64,000 nucleotides of DNA from Cryptomeria japonica (taxonomy: Eukaryota > Streptophyta > Pinopsida > Cupressales > Cupressaceae), in contig NC_081413.1 of NCBI RefSeq assembly GCF_030272615.1, positions 335,706,302 through 335,770,301 of the forward strand. Reading direction: 5' to 3'. The notes under the pieces were generated by a model. The model made no database searches. It worked only from the letters and a program-made list of their open reading frames with translations, and was not told the DNA's origin. Positions 48,342-60,408 of this stretch are shown one piece after another. A program made the position numbers and the translations under genes. The first letter of the stretch is position 1. The number at the start of each line of letters is the position of its first letter.

Positions 48342-51300
48342 GTAATTGAGGTATTAAGCTGGATCGTATATCATCTTTTTCTCCTGAGAGATTCCACCGA
48401 GTCGAGGAGTGGTTCTTCATCATCTGATTTAGTTGAATTAGGACCTGCCACTAGGAGGAAGAAGGACAAAGCTAAGAAACAACCCTCAACATCCTCACCA
48501 GTACAGTCATCCATACCCAATGTAAGAGACCAACTGATCCCCAGTCCTCAGCCTATCGCTGCACCTTTCGTAACTCAACGTTCACCATTATTACCTTCGA
48601 TGGCTTACTTCAACCAAGACACTACACCACTAGGAACCATGCCAGGGGGTATACATGACCTACCTAGAAACCCTGACAAATTTTGCAGCAAATTTTACTA
48701 TCTAGGTGGACGAACGACTGATGAACATATTGAAGCATTCAAAGATGCGGTTGTTCATAATCATATTGAACACCAAGATGTAGTATGTAGACTCTTCCCA
48801 TATTCACTTGGGGAGAATGAATACAATTGGTACTTAACCCTACCTGCAAACTCCATCATAGGTTGGGATCTTTTGGAGAAGGCCTTCATTGATCAATTTG
48901 GAGTGTACGTAGACCCCGGGTCATTATACCATTAGTTTGCTTCTCTTAAGAAATTGCCAAATGAGCCATTAATGACTTTTAATACTAACTTCCAAAGGGC
49001 ACTCAAGAGGCTGCAAGCCCCTTACTAGGTAGCACCTAACGTAGCCATCGACTCATATCTGAGAGCTATTGACCCTTGGACTGCTATGTTCATTAAAAAG
49101 AGTGTTCCTCAAGATCAAAGGGATACCTTAGCGAAAGTCTTCACATTAGCAATTAGCATGAACCAGGAGTTGAAACAAACCCCAAGAGGGATTGGATATA
49201 ATTTACCCACGGGGATGAATCAAGGAAATTACAATCAACTCCCAAGTATACCCTCGTCTTTACCTGTCGGTGCCCCAACAATGAACCCCATGCCAATTTA
49301 TGCACCCCAACCTCAGGAAAGTCAACAATTCGCAGCTCAAGCATCGACTTGGCAAAATGACACCAATAACATTCCCACTCAAATGCAGTACGCTGGTCAG
49401 CCGCAAGCCAGAAATCAACAATTTAACAATATGCATTCGACAAACCAACTTCCAACTATGTCACCTGAGAATCAAGGATCCCATATATCTGCTGAAGTAG
49501 AGGCCTTGAAGAAAATGATCTCGCAGGTTACTTCAGACTTGAGCCAGCTAAAGATGAATCCACTAGGAGGGTATAATCAATCTCAATCATATAATAATAA
49601 GCGAAACTACAATAACCAGAACAAAAATCAAAGATACAATAATAAACCTTATAATAGGCAATGGAATACGGGTCCGAATAATGGTGGGGTGAACCATGAC
49701 CACCCGGATGCATGGGATAACCCAAACCACACACAAAGTGTTAACCTTGCTGATATGAATCTACTAACAAATTGGTGCAGGTTGCATGACACAGCTTCCC
49801 ATTCTGAGGTTAATTGTGCACAGTTCGAGAAAATCATAAGAATTGCTCAAGCTGACTCTCAGCCCAAAGATTGTTCCAATGATGAATTGGATAAGGTTAA
49901 TACTGCCATGCTGGTTGATACTTTCCTATGTAAAGAGTTTCAAGCTGAAGCCGATGGTGAACCATGCGTATACGATGCTCAGGATTTTCAGACCAGGAAC
50001 AACTATAATCTTAGAAGTCAAGGCAAGGCTCCGGTAATAGAGCCACCTCCCCCGATGGGTGGGTTTGTACCCCCAAACGCTAATGCGAGCAACAATCCTC
50101 GTCCACCTCAAGCTTTCCAAGGAACACACCCTAAACAAGTTCAGGGGCAAGATTATGTTTTGAAAGGATCATTTGATGTTACTAAAGAGATGGAAAGGAC
50201 TGCCACTACTATGTCCTTAATGGAAGTATTGAGATATTGCCCTGAACAGAAGAAGGCTCTCCTTAGGAAGTTGGAGATGTTAGAATCACAGAGTAATGAG
50301 GTTAAGCTGGTGGATTTTAATGAAGTTAGTGCTAATGTTAGTAATGATGCAATAGAAAATCCACCATTTTTACTAAGTTTGAAGATATATGGCAAGAATT
50401 TACATAACTGTTTGGTGGACTCAGGAGCTTCAGGAAATGTGATGCCTTACTCTATATGCCAACAACTTGGACTTCAACCAGTACATGCAAATAGTAAGGT
50501 AGTACAATTAGAAAAAATAGAGGTTAATGTCATTGGAGAATTGAAAGATGTATATATCTAGTTAGGTGTTGATCCTCGAATATCTCATTATATTGACATT
50601 CAAGTGGTGGATATTCCAAAAGTATATGGAATGCTTCTCAGTAGAGATTGGTCCAAGACATTGGGAGGATATTTCTCAACTTGTTTTACATATTTATGGC
50701 TTCCTTGGAAAGGGGTGAGCAACCAGATCCGAATTGATAGTGAGCCTAAATTGAAGAAATTGTTCACGGATTATGGTGCTTTTAATGAAGTGGCATTTGC
50801 TGAGGTAAGCCCAAGAGTTTACAGAGTCAATGAGATTCTTACTTTTTCTGTACCAACCCCGCTTCAACCATCTCAAACCGACAAGACCACATATAGAGGG
50901 TGGGTGAAAGAGTTTGTTATAGTAGTACAACAAGGAATGTGCTTATTAGGAAATACTATGAAGATATAAGAGTTGCTGCTACCAAAGTGGTGTCGGATAC
51001 ACCATGAGGAACACTCAGAAGTTTCATGTATCCCATGTCAAAATAAGATCACAAAATTGATGAATCCGGTTCCGTTCGAAGAAGATGGTCATACCAATAA
51101 TATGGGGGAAGTTCAAGGTGTCAGATTAGAGTCTCAGACAATCAAGCCTGTAGACAAGATTACCGTACCTAAAGAGTACAACCACGAGGTTCTTGTGGTT
51201 AAGGTTGTTAGAAAGGAAGAGGGAGATGTTCCTCTAGAGCTTAAGAAGGAAGAAACAAAATCCAAATTTCAACCTCAATCTGAACAGAAGGTCATTTTGA

Positions 51301-52067
51301 ATACAATTGAAGAGCTTACACAACCAGGGATTGAACAAATTCAATTGTCACAAAGTCTTGAGCTTGAGGAGCAACAATCCTCTCTGAGATCTGACCTCAG
51401 CATTGACCCAAAGGTGAAAAATATGAAGAAACCAAAAGATGAAATATGGTTTTTAAAGTTTGATGGGTCAAGATCCAAACAAGGCAGCGGAGCAGGCATA
51501 GAGTTAACCAACCCAAAAGGGAAAACCCTTTTAGCTTCTTACCGACTTCAATTCCCTTCTACTAATAACGTAATAGAGTACGAAGCTTTAATTAGAGGAT
51601 TACTTTTCACTCATAAGAAAGGAGCAAAGTGTTTAAAGGTGCAATGAGATTCAGAGTTGGTGGTTAAAAAAGTACGAAGCCAATATGCGTGCCATGATAA
51701 GAGGTTAGCGGCATATCGGAATAGAGTGTGGGATCTGATTGAAGATTTCAAGGCTTTTGACATTCAACTAGTACCTAGGAAAGTAAATGGAATACCCGAT
51801 GCGCTAGCTGTAGCTGCTAGTACATTAGAACTAGTAAGCCAATCCCCCTTAAATAAACTTTCTGCACCTACGGTGCCTGATAATATCAAATATTTCCAAG
51901 TTTTCCTAGATGATGCCCATATCTTAGCTTTTCTTGCCAATTCGAGGACTTTTGAAGATCAAATTATTGATGAGGAAGATAAATCGGATGATTTCAATAA
52001 TAGGAATAGAGATGCCCTTCCAGCAATTAATAACTTGACCATCCCAAGAAGTAAATTCCCTATTTGA
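48342..52067 (+). pseudogene. gag-pol: gag-protease-RNase H polyprotein of element D, reverse transcriptase absent
   Basis: One frame from 48342 (first ATG 48600) to 52067 with stops at 48933 TAG, 49026 TAG, 50559 TAG, 50967 TAA and 51645 TGA. Domains: retrotransposon gag (about 48650-49170); Gln/Asn-rich linker; a C-x2-H-x4-H-x4-C knuckle (WCRLH...HSEVNC, about 49770); aspartic protease with DSGAS at 50418-50432; a second knuckle-like WCRIHH...HSEVSC near 50990; acidic linker; RNase H with FDGS (51459), TNN-IEYEAL and DSELV (51648). Between protease and RNase H are only about 200 codons, so reverse transcriptase and the first RNase H are missing although the frame is kept. The TGA at 51645 replaces the Gly usually seen before DSELV. 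It ends at the LINE junction. Confidence 0.75.
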
Positions 52068-52075
52068 ATTGAACT

Positions 52076-55000
52076 AATTTGAAACTTGAGCATTAACCAG
52101 TTCTGATACTGATTCTTCAATATAATTGAAAACATCAGAAAGAGGAGATATTTGCTTTCTAAAATACGCTTATTTCTTTCCCACCAAAGTGACCATACTA
52201 CTATGGATGGGATCACTTTCCAAATACATGCAAAAAGAGAGGATGAGTATAAGACTGGCCATGACTAAAACAAATCCCATACATTATCTAGAAGAGGGGT
52301 GCTAAAGGAAAGCTTATCAAGCACAAACATCCAACAATAGTGAGCAAAACCACATTGGAGGAGGAGATGATCTAACATTTCACTGTGTTCACCACAAAGT
52401 ACACAAGCAAATGGATGTGCAATATTCAATTTAACAAGTCTCTCACTGGTGAGTATTCTCTTATGTAGAGCAAGCCAAGCAAACATCCCTACCTTGGGAA
52501 GAACACTATTGTTCCAACATAAATTGTAGACTCTTTGTGAATAGGATTGAACAGACATTTGATGAATTTCCTTATACCCTTCCTTGATAGAGTATTTTCC
52601 ATTCTTCGCAGGGCACCATATCAATTTATCCAAACCATTAGAGATAAAGATAGTGTGGTTCTTGAGAATTAGAGAAAATTTCACCTTTTGACCCAGGGAG
52701 ATTGGGAGTAGAGTTGGCTTCTTCCAAATGACACGATTTGAAGGCTTCTCAAGATCATCTATGTAATCATAAAGGTGAGAACTCCAATGAGCAATAAATA
52801 TAGGGATCACATCTACTGGGGACTCCTTGATATTAAGAGGGGGGAGACCACTCCATGAATCATGCCAAAAGTTGACTTCTTTGCCATTATGTAGTTGCCA
52901 CGATAAGTATCTAGTAATCATATTCCTAGAGTCAATCATGAAGTTCCAAACTGCAGACCCTGGTGGAGGATCAAGGATAGTAAATATACGTGAAGGGGTA
53001 GGAGTATCTAAATAATTTTCTTGCATAATTTGACACCACAAAGCATGTGGTTTTTCATACATATTCCAAACTAGCTTTCCCCCAAAGGCCTTATTCCTTT
53101 TTAAAAGATCGTGCAGACCCACCCTACCCGTAGATTTTCTTGGAGTCATTTTGTTGAGATACACAAGCGGGATCTTTTTATCTTCTGAAAGATTACCTTT
53201 CCAAATAAAATTCTGAATAATTTTTTCGATATGAGAGACAATACATTTTGTGGCTTGAAGGACTGAAATGTAGTAGTTTGGAATTGTAGCCAGAACAATT
53301 TTGACAAGAAGGATTCTGCCTGACAGAGATAACCATCTAGCTTTCCACACAAAAAATTTTCTTTTTAATCTGTCAATCATAGAATTCCAAAAAGAAGGTT
53401 TCCCTACTCCCATAAAGAAAGGGATACCCAAGTATGATGATGGAAGAGAATCCACTGGAAAGCATAATGTCTGGATAATATTGTTAGACACCATTTCAGA
53501 AGTATTGAATATGAATAGTTTAGATTTTGGGGCACTGATTTTCTGTCCAGATCCAGAAGTATATATGTCCAATATTTTCTTAATATGCCTTGCTTCTTGT
53601 ATATTGGAACAACCAAATAAAAATGTATCATCTGCAAATAAAGTGTGGGTGATAAAAATTGAGGTATTAGGGATGCATACCCCCTTCCAGAAACCCATAC
53701 TCAACTGCTTATTGACCAATCTGCTAAAAGCTTCTGCCATGATAATGAATAGAAAAGGTGATAGTGGGTCACCTTGTCAAACCCCTTGGGTGGATGAAAA
53801 AAAACCAGAAGGATTACCATTAATAATAACTGAAAAATGTGCCCTAGAGACGCAATTTTTGATCCCTTTGCACTACTTATCCGAAAAGCCAAACTTTTTA
53901 AGTACTCTCAAAAGAAAGGACCAACATACTTTATCATATGCTTTCAACATGTCTAATTTAGCTATAAAGCAGGGGACTGTGAAGAGTTAATTGAGTGCAG
54001 AACTTCATGGGCCACAAGTGCACCTTCTAATGTTTCCCTGCCAGGAACAAAACCTCCTTGTTGAAGAGATATTACTTTAGGTATCAAGGATTTTAACTAG
54101 AGATAGATAGCTTTTGTGAAAATCTTGTACATTGAATTGAAGTTCTTGAGAATAAAAGCTTTTTGTCTTGACTCCTCCAAAGCCATTAAAAGATCAAAGC
54201 CTAAAATGTCCCAACACTTTTGAAAGAATAGTATGGTGAAACCATCAGGGCCTAGAGACTTGTCAGGAGCCATGAAAATTACCACCTCTTGTAATTCAGC
54301 AAGAGAGAAAGGTTGCATCAAATAATCATTATCACGTTGTGAAATCAGACAAGGAATGGAGTCTAATAATATGTCGACACTAGACTCCTCAGGAGCAAAA
54401 GGAGGGGAGGGAGCAAGAAGATTTTTATAGAAGAGTTCACCCTCTTCCCTAATTTCTTGTTCATTAGTTAATTTTTCCCCTGAAGAAGAGGCATTTATTG
54501 AAAAGATAGTAGATGTAGCTTGCTTAATCTTTGCAGATGCCTGGAAGAATTTAGTATTTTTATCTCCTTCTTTTAACCATAATTCCCTTGATTTTTGTCT
54601 CCAGTATTCCTCCTCTCTAGAGCACAATTCTTCCCAGTAGCTTTGTAAATGCTTTTGCTTTGAGAAAATTTCTAGATTAATCCCAGTAGAAAAGATAAGT
54701 TCATTGATGTCCTTTAATTCCTTCTCTACCTTTGTTTTTTCTGCAAAGATATTTTTGAATACTTTCCTATTCCATACTTTGATATTTGCTTTTACAAACT
54801 GCTTTTTCATATATAAAGTTGAAACATTTTGTTCCCACTATAGAAGGGGGCACTCACCCACCATTGACGAAGCAGAGCATGAAAATTTTGGTGTCAAAAC
54901 CACATTCTTTCAAAATTAAAAGAACATCTATGATGAGAAACTTCATGTTTATCTAGACATAATTCGATAGGAAAATGGTCAGACCCGTAGAATGATAGAA

Positions 55001-55646
55001 TTTAAGAGCTGAAAGTATATTTCTGAAGGATCCATTCATATGAAGTGAAAAACTTGTCCAATCTACTTGCAATTTGAAGGGAAGTTCTCCAGTTTGTCCA
55101 TGTAAATTGACCATCAGAAGGTGAAATGTCAGAAAGGGTGTTCTCAGTCACGAAAGATCTAAAGCCTTCAATCACCTTAGATGTTATAGGATTGCCTCCC
55201 TGTTTCTCATCTTGAGAAAAGATGCCCATTAAAATCACCTCCTAAGATGATTTTCTGAACTCCTCGTTGTTGGATCTGACAAGTTATAGTATTCCAAAGA
55301 GCATGTTTCTCTTGAGGAGCTATTGGGCCATAGATATTAAAGAGAACAAAGGATAAATAAAATTTTCAATAAGAATAAGATGCCAATTTGTCCCCTGACT
55401 CAAATTTTTTGCTTTGATTGTCCTCGCATTCCACAAGGTCAGAATACCACCGGAAGCCCCTACTACAGGAATATGTATGAAATCCCATAAAGTCCATTTT
55501 TAAAAAATATTTTGAGAGGCTTCATCTAAAATCTTTGTTTCTTGTAATAAAATGATGTATGCTTGTGAGGAATCCAATTGCTTCTTGATCCGCCCCCTCT
55601 TGTCAGAGGCATTCAAACCTCTGACATTCCAAGATAAGATCCTCAT
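52076..55646 (-). pseudogene. LINE ORF2: endonuclease-reverse transcriptase
   Basis: It starts with the classical MRILSWNVRGLN endonuclease opening at 55646. QETK (about 55540), GGDFNG (about 55230), DGQFTWTN and SRLD follow. Reverse transcriptase blocks: APDKSLGPDGFT (about 54260), QGGFVPGRE (about 54045), an AYDKV block (about 53940), QGDPLSPFLF (about 53770) and the catalytic FADD (about 53635). The C-terminal zinc-binding region has C-LCG-H--M-DHLLLQC and WSLWWERNKRIL. It nicks target DNA and copies LINE RNA. Frame changes between endonuclease, early RT and late RT, plus a stop before QGDPLSP, make it inactive. The last 350 residues are collinear with plant L1 elements. The C-terminus is open into neighbouring DNA. 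Confidence 0.85.
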
Positions 55647-57595
55647 TGCATCTGAGAAGAACAACATGTTCTTCTTGGTCTTGTGTTGGGTGAAAACTTA
55701 TCTACAATTGTGGTCTGGATACCTGCTGCAATCTCTTCTTGGGTTTTAAGAATCTTTGGCTTCCGACCTCTTTTTTTAGGTGTTTTATATAACAGAGGAG
55801 ATGAAGAAATTGTTTGAACAAGAGAGAGATGTTGAGAAAAATCAAAGTCAAGTTGTGTGGAAGGTTGAAAGGGTTGATATGAATTATCTTCAACCACAAG
55901 GTGTTCAACATGACTAGATTCTAATAAGGATGAGGAAATGGGTGGTGAAGTATTGAGAGCAAAAGGCATATCATCAATAATAGGGACACCCTAAATTTTC
56001 AGAAATTCCTCAAGAGCAATTTCATCTATCAAGTTCGATGCAAAAGAGATAAGGATATCATCTGCCATTAATTCAATATTTGGAGAATCTGATGAGGATT
56101 CAAAAATGGGAGGATTGTGTTGAATCACATGGAAAGGTTGGAAATTAAACATCAAGTTGTGAATCAGGTTGACCTTTGCATTTTGTGATATATAGAGTTC
56201 CTGGAGTTGAGTATCTGAGTTTCCCACTGAAGTTAAACTCAAAAAAGAAGAAGTGGGCTGCCTAAAGAGAGAGGAAGAAAATGTTTTCTTGTACAACCAA
56301 TCAACCAGAATTGAAGAGTAGTGGATCATAAAAGATACTTTCTTGTATCTCCCCCCAAATTTTTGCAGAGAACTTAAACTAGAAATAGCAACCTGATAGT
56401 GAGGAGATTTCTTCAAATTGGACGGCTTTGTTCTTTTTTCTACTAGAAGTAAAGCGTCAGTCATAAATCCCAAAAAGGATTGAGAGGGAATCAGAGAGAG
56501 AGGAGGAACATCTTGAAATTGAACACCCTAGAAAGGTCTTGTAATATTATCAACATTGTTTAGAGGTACGGATCTCTCTGTTGAGTCAATTACACTTGAT
56601 GTCCCATTTGATGTAGAAGGAGGAGATTGAGCAGATTGATAAAAGGAGCATTTATGGTAATCAGTCACAAAGTCCTTGCAGACCCTAACATCATCAATGC
56701 CCGAACCTTGACATTGCAAATTAAAATGACCCAATTTATCTATACGGTCATCAATATCTGTAGTACCCTATATGCAAATGTCTTGATTCCATTTCCCTAT
56801 GGAGGAAGTCATTATAATGGACTTGGGAAGTAGCTTTGTGAGGTTTAGCAATAAGCATACCCTGATGGTTAAATGGGCCAGCTCATTTGGGATAAGATCA
56901 TGCTTGATAAAAATAGCCATTTGGTTAGCCAAAATTTCCACAATATCTGGATCATGATATTCAAGCGGGAGCCCTGGGAGAGTAATCCAAAAAGGCATGA
57001 AAAGAGGGGGAATTGACTCCAGGCTAAAATTTGGAACCCACACCAAAGTGATAATACCAATACCATTACAGAACCATCCCTTATATCTATGAATATAATT
57101 TTTATATTCTTTAGAATCAAAAATGGCAATAGAAAAGAGAGACTGCTTATCCATAAAAAAAATATTCTTCAAGCCCAGCAAATTTTGTTTAGCCCAAAAT
57201 GAAAGTTGCATAAAGGAAATAGTAGAATGAAGTTTACCAATGAGGGTTGTGGTGCATAGCAAATCTATTGAGGCTGAATAAGGTGGTCCGGCAAAATGAT
57301 CTTATAAACACCTTCAGATTTGCCTGATTTTACAGTATTAGCAGCAATCGTGTTCTTTGGCAAGACTGGAGCTCGACTACCCTCTTTAGCTGTTTCATTT
57401 AGACATTGCCCATTACCTTCTGCATCTAAGTTTTGTGCTTGTGGATTGGGAAGTAATGTGGAAGGGGTTTTCTTTCTCCAGCTCTGTGTAATCTATTTTG
57501 GTTTGAAGGGTGCTCCTTGGTGCAAGTTGTTTATTGGGAGATTGTTTGGGGTTGAAAGAAATTTGGGGTTTATCAACTGGGTATTGTTTGGCCAA
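55643..57595 (-). pseudogene. LINE ORF1: RNA-binding DUF4283-like protein
   Basis: A single frame from 57262 to 55643 carries stops at the C-terminus of three segments (56768, 56528 and 55991, all TAG followed by GGT). An N-terminal piece (57595-57413) is in the same frame, while 57412-57300 is open only in another frame, so two compensating indels occurred. The DUF4283-like region (about 57290-56800) contains P-W-TLPGLPLEY. A GHFNLQC knuckle follows with its first Cys pair lost. The Ser-rich tail has an AT-hook-like KKRGRKPK. The final TGA overlaps the ORF2 ATG as ATGA. ORF1 proteins of plant L1 elements bind the element RNA. Confidence 0.75.
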
Positions 57596-57600
57596 GTCAT

Positions 57601-58304
57601 ATATGATGGGAGATTAGTAGGATTAGCTTGCAATTCATATAGAGAACGATGTGAGAACGGTGGTGTCCCCTCACAAATGTCAAATGTGGGTTGTGGTGTT
57701 CAATCTATTCGACATGCAAACCGATGTCATGGGAATCTTCTTTCTCTCCCCTTATCCTAAAGCCTACTTGGAAACCGCTAGACTCCATGAAAAGAGCATC
57801 TATTGTCTGATATATCATCATGTATCTACCACATAACCCACCTAACTCCCACGGGTCCAGGTCCTAGTAACCCTGGTTGCATGTTTCGTTGCATCACTCT
57901 GAGTTACTCAATGCTCAACTTCCTCTCACCATGCATGATCATGAAGAAGAATGCATGGTAATACTTCTAGCGTCAATACTAGGCATGAAGCACTTGATGA
58001 CTGTCACCTTATGTCCTCCTATGATGGCCGCTTGTAGCCCCACCGCCGACCCTTGCAACCTCTCGGCTAAGGGTTTGAGAGGATCGTGTTCGCAGAGGAT
58101 CACGTTCACTGAGAAAAGAAACCTGTAATGAATGTTGGCTGCCTATTTCTTCCCCAATTTCGCCGGCTAGGAGTCACCAAAAAAATCTTCGTTAACTGTT
58201 GTTGCATAATGCTTCCATGTTGCAGTGACACCCCCTAATCACAACCGATGTGGATATTCTAGACCAGTTAATCCCTGCAAATTTGAACACATAGACACAA
58301 TGTA
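57601..58304. other. Unassigned sequence right of the LINE
   Basis: Contains short open frames (57651-57836 and 57877-58128) with mixed composition and no motif I recognise. They may be part of the LINE 5' UTR or unrelated spacer. Confidence 0.3.
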
Positions 58305-58785
58305 AGCCCAAGGTCACGACCTAACTAGCAATGGTGGATAAGGTTCACAAAGGATTAGGTTTTGATTGGTTTCATAGAGGAACAAACACCCAAGGTCATG
58401 ACCCAGCTAGCAATGGCTGCTAGGGTTCGCAGAGATCATGACTTGGCTAGCAATGGTGGTAACTAGGGTTCACAGAGGTCACGACCTGGCCTTCAATAGA
58501 GGTGGCTAGAGTTCATAGATACCACAACCCGGCCAACAATGGTGGAGGCTAGGGTTCATAGAGAGGAGCAAGCTTCATTGTCCCAACAATGGCGATAGGT
58601 AGGGTTCATAGAGAGGAGCACCATTTAAAACCTCAACTGTTAACATTCCTTGTCACTGTCCCACGCTAGATTCTTTGAAATTTTTGTTTGCAAAACTAGA
58701 TGAAACAACCATCAATGGTAGTGGTTAGAGGTCACAGAGACCATGACCCGACCAACAATGGCGGCGGCTAGGGTTTACAGAGAAA
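58305..58785. repeat. Degenerate tandem repeat, about 45-60 bp unit
   Basis: At least seven copies of a unit like GGTCACGACCTGGCTAGC followed by AATGGTGG-CTAGGGTTCACAGA. Units vary in length and sequence. The segment GGTCACGACC is close to palindromic (GGTCnnGACC). No coding frame persists across it. Confidence 0.75.
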
Positions 58786-59693
58786 AATAATCAATTTTAT
58801 ATATGTAAAATGTTAATATTAACATGTTCTTTAATAAACCGCTCCCCATGATTATATATACATAGATTTTCATTAAATAATTTAATTCCACCAATCTATT
58901 TACATATATATATTTAATTTCAAATAATTATGAATAGATATAAACAAAATTCATGAAGTAATTAAATTCCATAATAATTGAATATATATATATATATATA
59001 ATAACTATATAGATATATATGTATATGATTGATTCAATTTCTCATATACATATATATTTTATACTATTATCCAACTACAAAACTAAACTCATAAGTACGA
59101 CATTTCATACATTTATACATATCTGAATAAAAAGATCATATAAACATAGGATCAATATTCATATCTAACTCATTAGAAAAACAATCTTACTTTAAAATAA
59201 AACATAATATTTCACAATTACTCATGCAGCTTGGATTTAATTCAATCACCACTCAAATCTTGCAATAAATGCTTATGTATAAATATTTAAATCAATCTTC
59301 TAGTCATTCCAAATCAAACAAACACTCAAATAAGGTTATTTAAATCATCCATATTTTGAAGATGCAAATTATAAATCCTAATGTGGTTTGTGAGAGATTC
59401 CATCTATTCTAATGAAATACAAGAGCTAAGACAACTCTACCTGAACCATGTTCTCGCCTTCATCTGCATTCACTAGTTCCTGCATTCACTTGCACTCAGT
59501 TTATCATTAGCAATGACGATCCTAATTTTGCAATAAAAATTATTACTAGTCATTCGATTGTATATAAATCATTTCAGTGCATTCGATCTACTATCTTATT
59601 TTATTTACAATTCCAATTTAATTTCATTTCCATTTCATTTGCGAAAAAAAAACATTATTTTCCTAATTAAATAATTATGGAAAAATAGGGTTC
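58786..59693. other. AT-rich spacer
   Basis: Very AT-rich with (TA)n runs at about 58980-59040. No gene, LTR or RNA feature is seen. Confidence 0.5.
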
Positions 59694-59900
59694 ATGACAG
59701 ATACACTTGACAAGTATGAACTATTTTTGAATAAGTTTTTGGGAGGGCATGGTCATAGTCTCAAACAAGATGGGGTATTGCATCAAGAGAGTGTACTTAG
59801 CCAGTGGGATTCCTATGTTGCTGCTCATTTTTCAGAGAATGTTGAGTTCACTACAGATATGATGAATAGGTATATGTATGTAATATTCCTATTGGTGTAA
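59694..59900 (+). other. Exon-like open frame, unrecognised
   Basis: 69 codons with balanced, non-repetitive composition (HQESVLSQWDSYVAAHFSE). It could be an internal exon: catgacAG precedes it and aatagGTATAT near 59870 could be a donor. The last residues run into the LTR at 59890. No homologue is recognised. It may be a captured or fossil gene exon, or chance. Confidence 0.3.
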
Positions 59901-60395
59901 GTAATTATTCATCATGGATATTATTACACTTTACTTAAGTTTACTTAGGAAATGCATTTCATAGTATTTTGGGTATGAGACACTTGGGTGTTTGTGCCAC
60001 ATTGGGATACTGTGTGCAGGAGAATTTTCACCTTTTATGGTGTTGATCTTGTTACTACTCTATTATATCCACTTATTGTGGAGTGATAATTCCACCTTCG
60101 GTGGGTGATCCACCTCATGTGGAATATTTTATTGTTTCTCCTACCTACCCACACCTATTTCCTACCTACCCTTTTTTCTTATTGAGCCACATGTCATGTT
60201 TGTGTGCTCACATATCCATTTAGCTTTGCCTATATAAGTAGGCTCATCTACATTGTATAAACAACTATTGAACAACGATTGATGATCTAGTTCATCACAT
60301 TTTGCATCTTAATAGAATATAGTTTATTCCTATCATCTATTTTGTCTCTCTTATTTGCTCTTTCCATTGCCTCTAGATCTTGGCAAAATCTCACA
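59890..60395 (+). repeat. 5' LTR of element E
   Basis: 506 bp ending CTCACA next to the primer site. Its first about 120 bp match 62272-62398 closely. TATATAAG at 60231-60238 is the likely TATA box. Confidence 0.8.
60231..60238 (+). promoter_or_regulatory. TATA box in element E LTR
   Basis: TATATAAG after agctttgcc, about 340 bp into the LTR and 160 bp before its end, a normal place for an LTR promoter. Confidence 0.6.
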
Positions 60396-60408
60396 TGGTA
60401 TCAAAGCC
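60396..60408 (+). promoter_or_regulatory. Primer-binding site of element E
   Basis: TGGTATCAAAGCC directly follows the LTR; it differs at one base from the initiator-Met site TGGTATCAGAGCC. Confidence 0.85.

Larger units (their letters stand above)
42533..52067 (+). mobile_element. Element D: Tat/Ogre-like Ty3/gypsy relic (ORF1-gag-PR-RNase H)
   Basis: Same strand, in order: promoter with dyad arrays, a long extra ORF1, gag with retrotransposon-gag domain and a C-x2-H-x4-H-x4-C knuckle, protease (DSGAS), and a plant retroelement RNase H domain. An extra ORF before gag and a second, archaeal-like RNase H are known features of the Tat lineage. Reverse transcriptase, the first RNase H and integrase are missing. 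The right end abuts a LINE at 52068. Whether ORF1 and gag belong to one element is inferred from order and strand; no LTR pair was found. Confidence 0.55.
52068..57600 (-). mobile_element. L1-type plant LINE, minus strand, 3' end missing
   Basis: About 5.5 kb with ORF1 (DUF4283-like, degenerate knuckle) and ORF2 (endonuclease, reverse transcriptase, zinc-binding C-terminus) in the normal order for plant L1 elements. The 5' limit is set by the most upstream ORF1 coding sequence. At the 3' side it runs straight into element D at about 52068 without stop codon, 3' UTR or poly(A), so this end was lost by deletion or recombination rather than by normal 5' truncation. Confidence 0.8.

Noticed and set aside
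53301-53990. 229-codon plus-strand frame
   Set aside because: Antisense of the LINE reverse transcriptase, whose FADD and other motifs are clear on the minus strand.
57320-57760. 146-codon plus-strand frame
   Set aside because: Antisense of the N-terminal part of LINE ORF1 over most of its length and without motifs.
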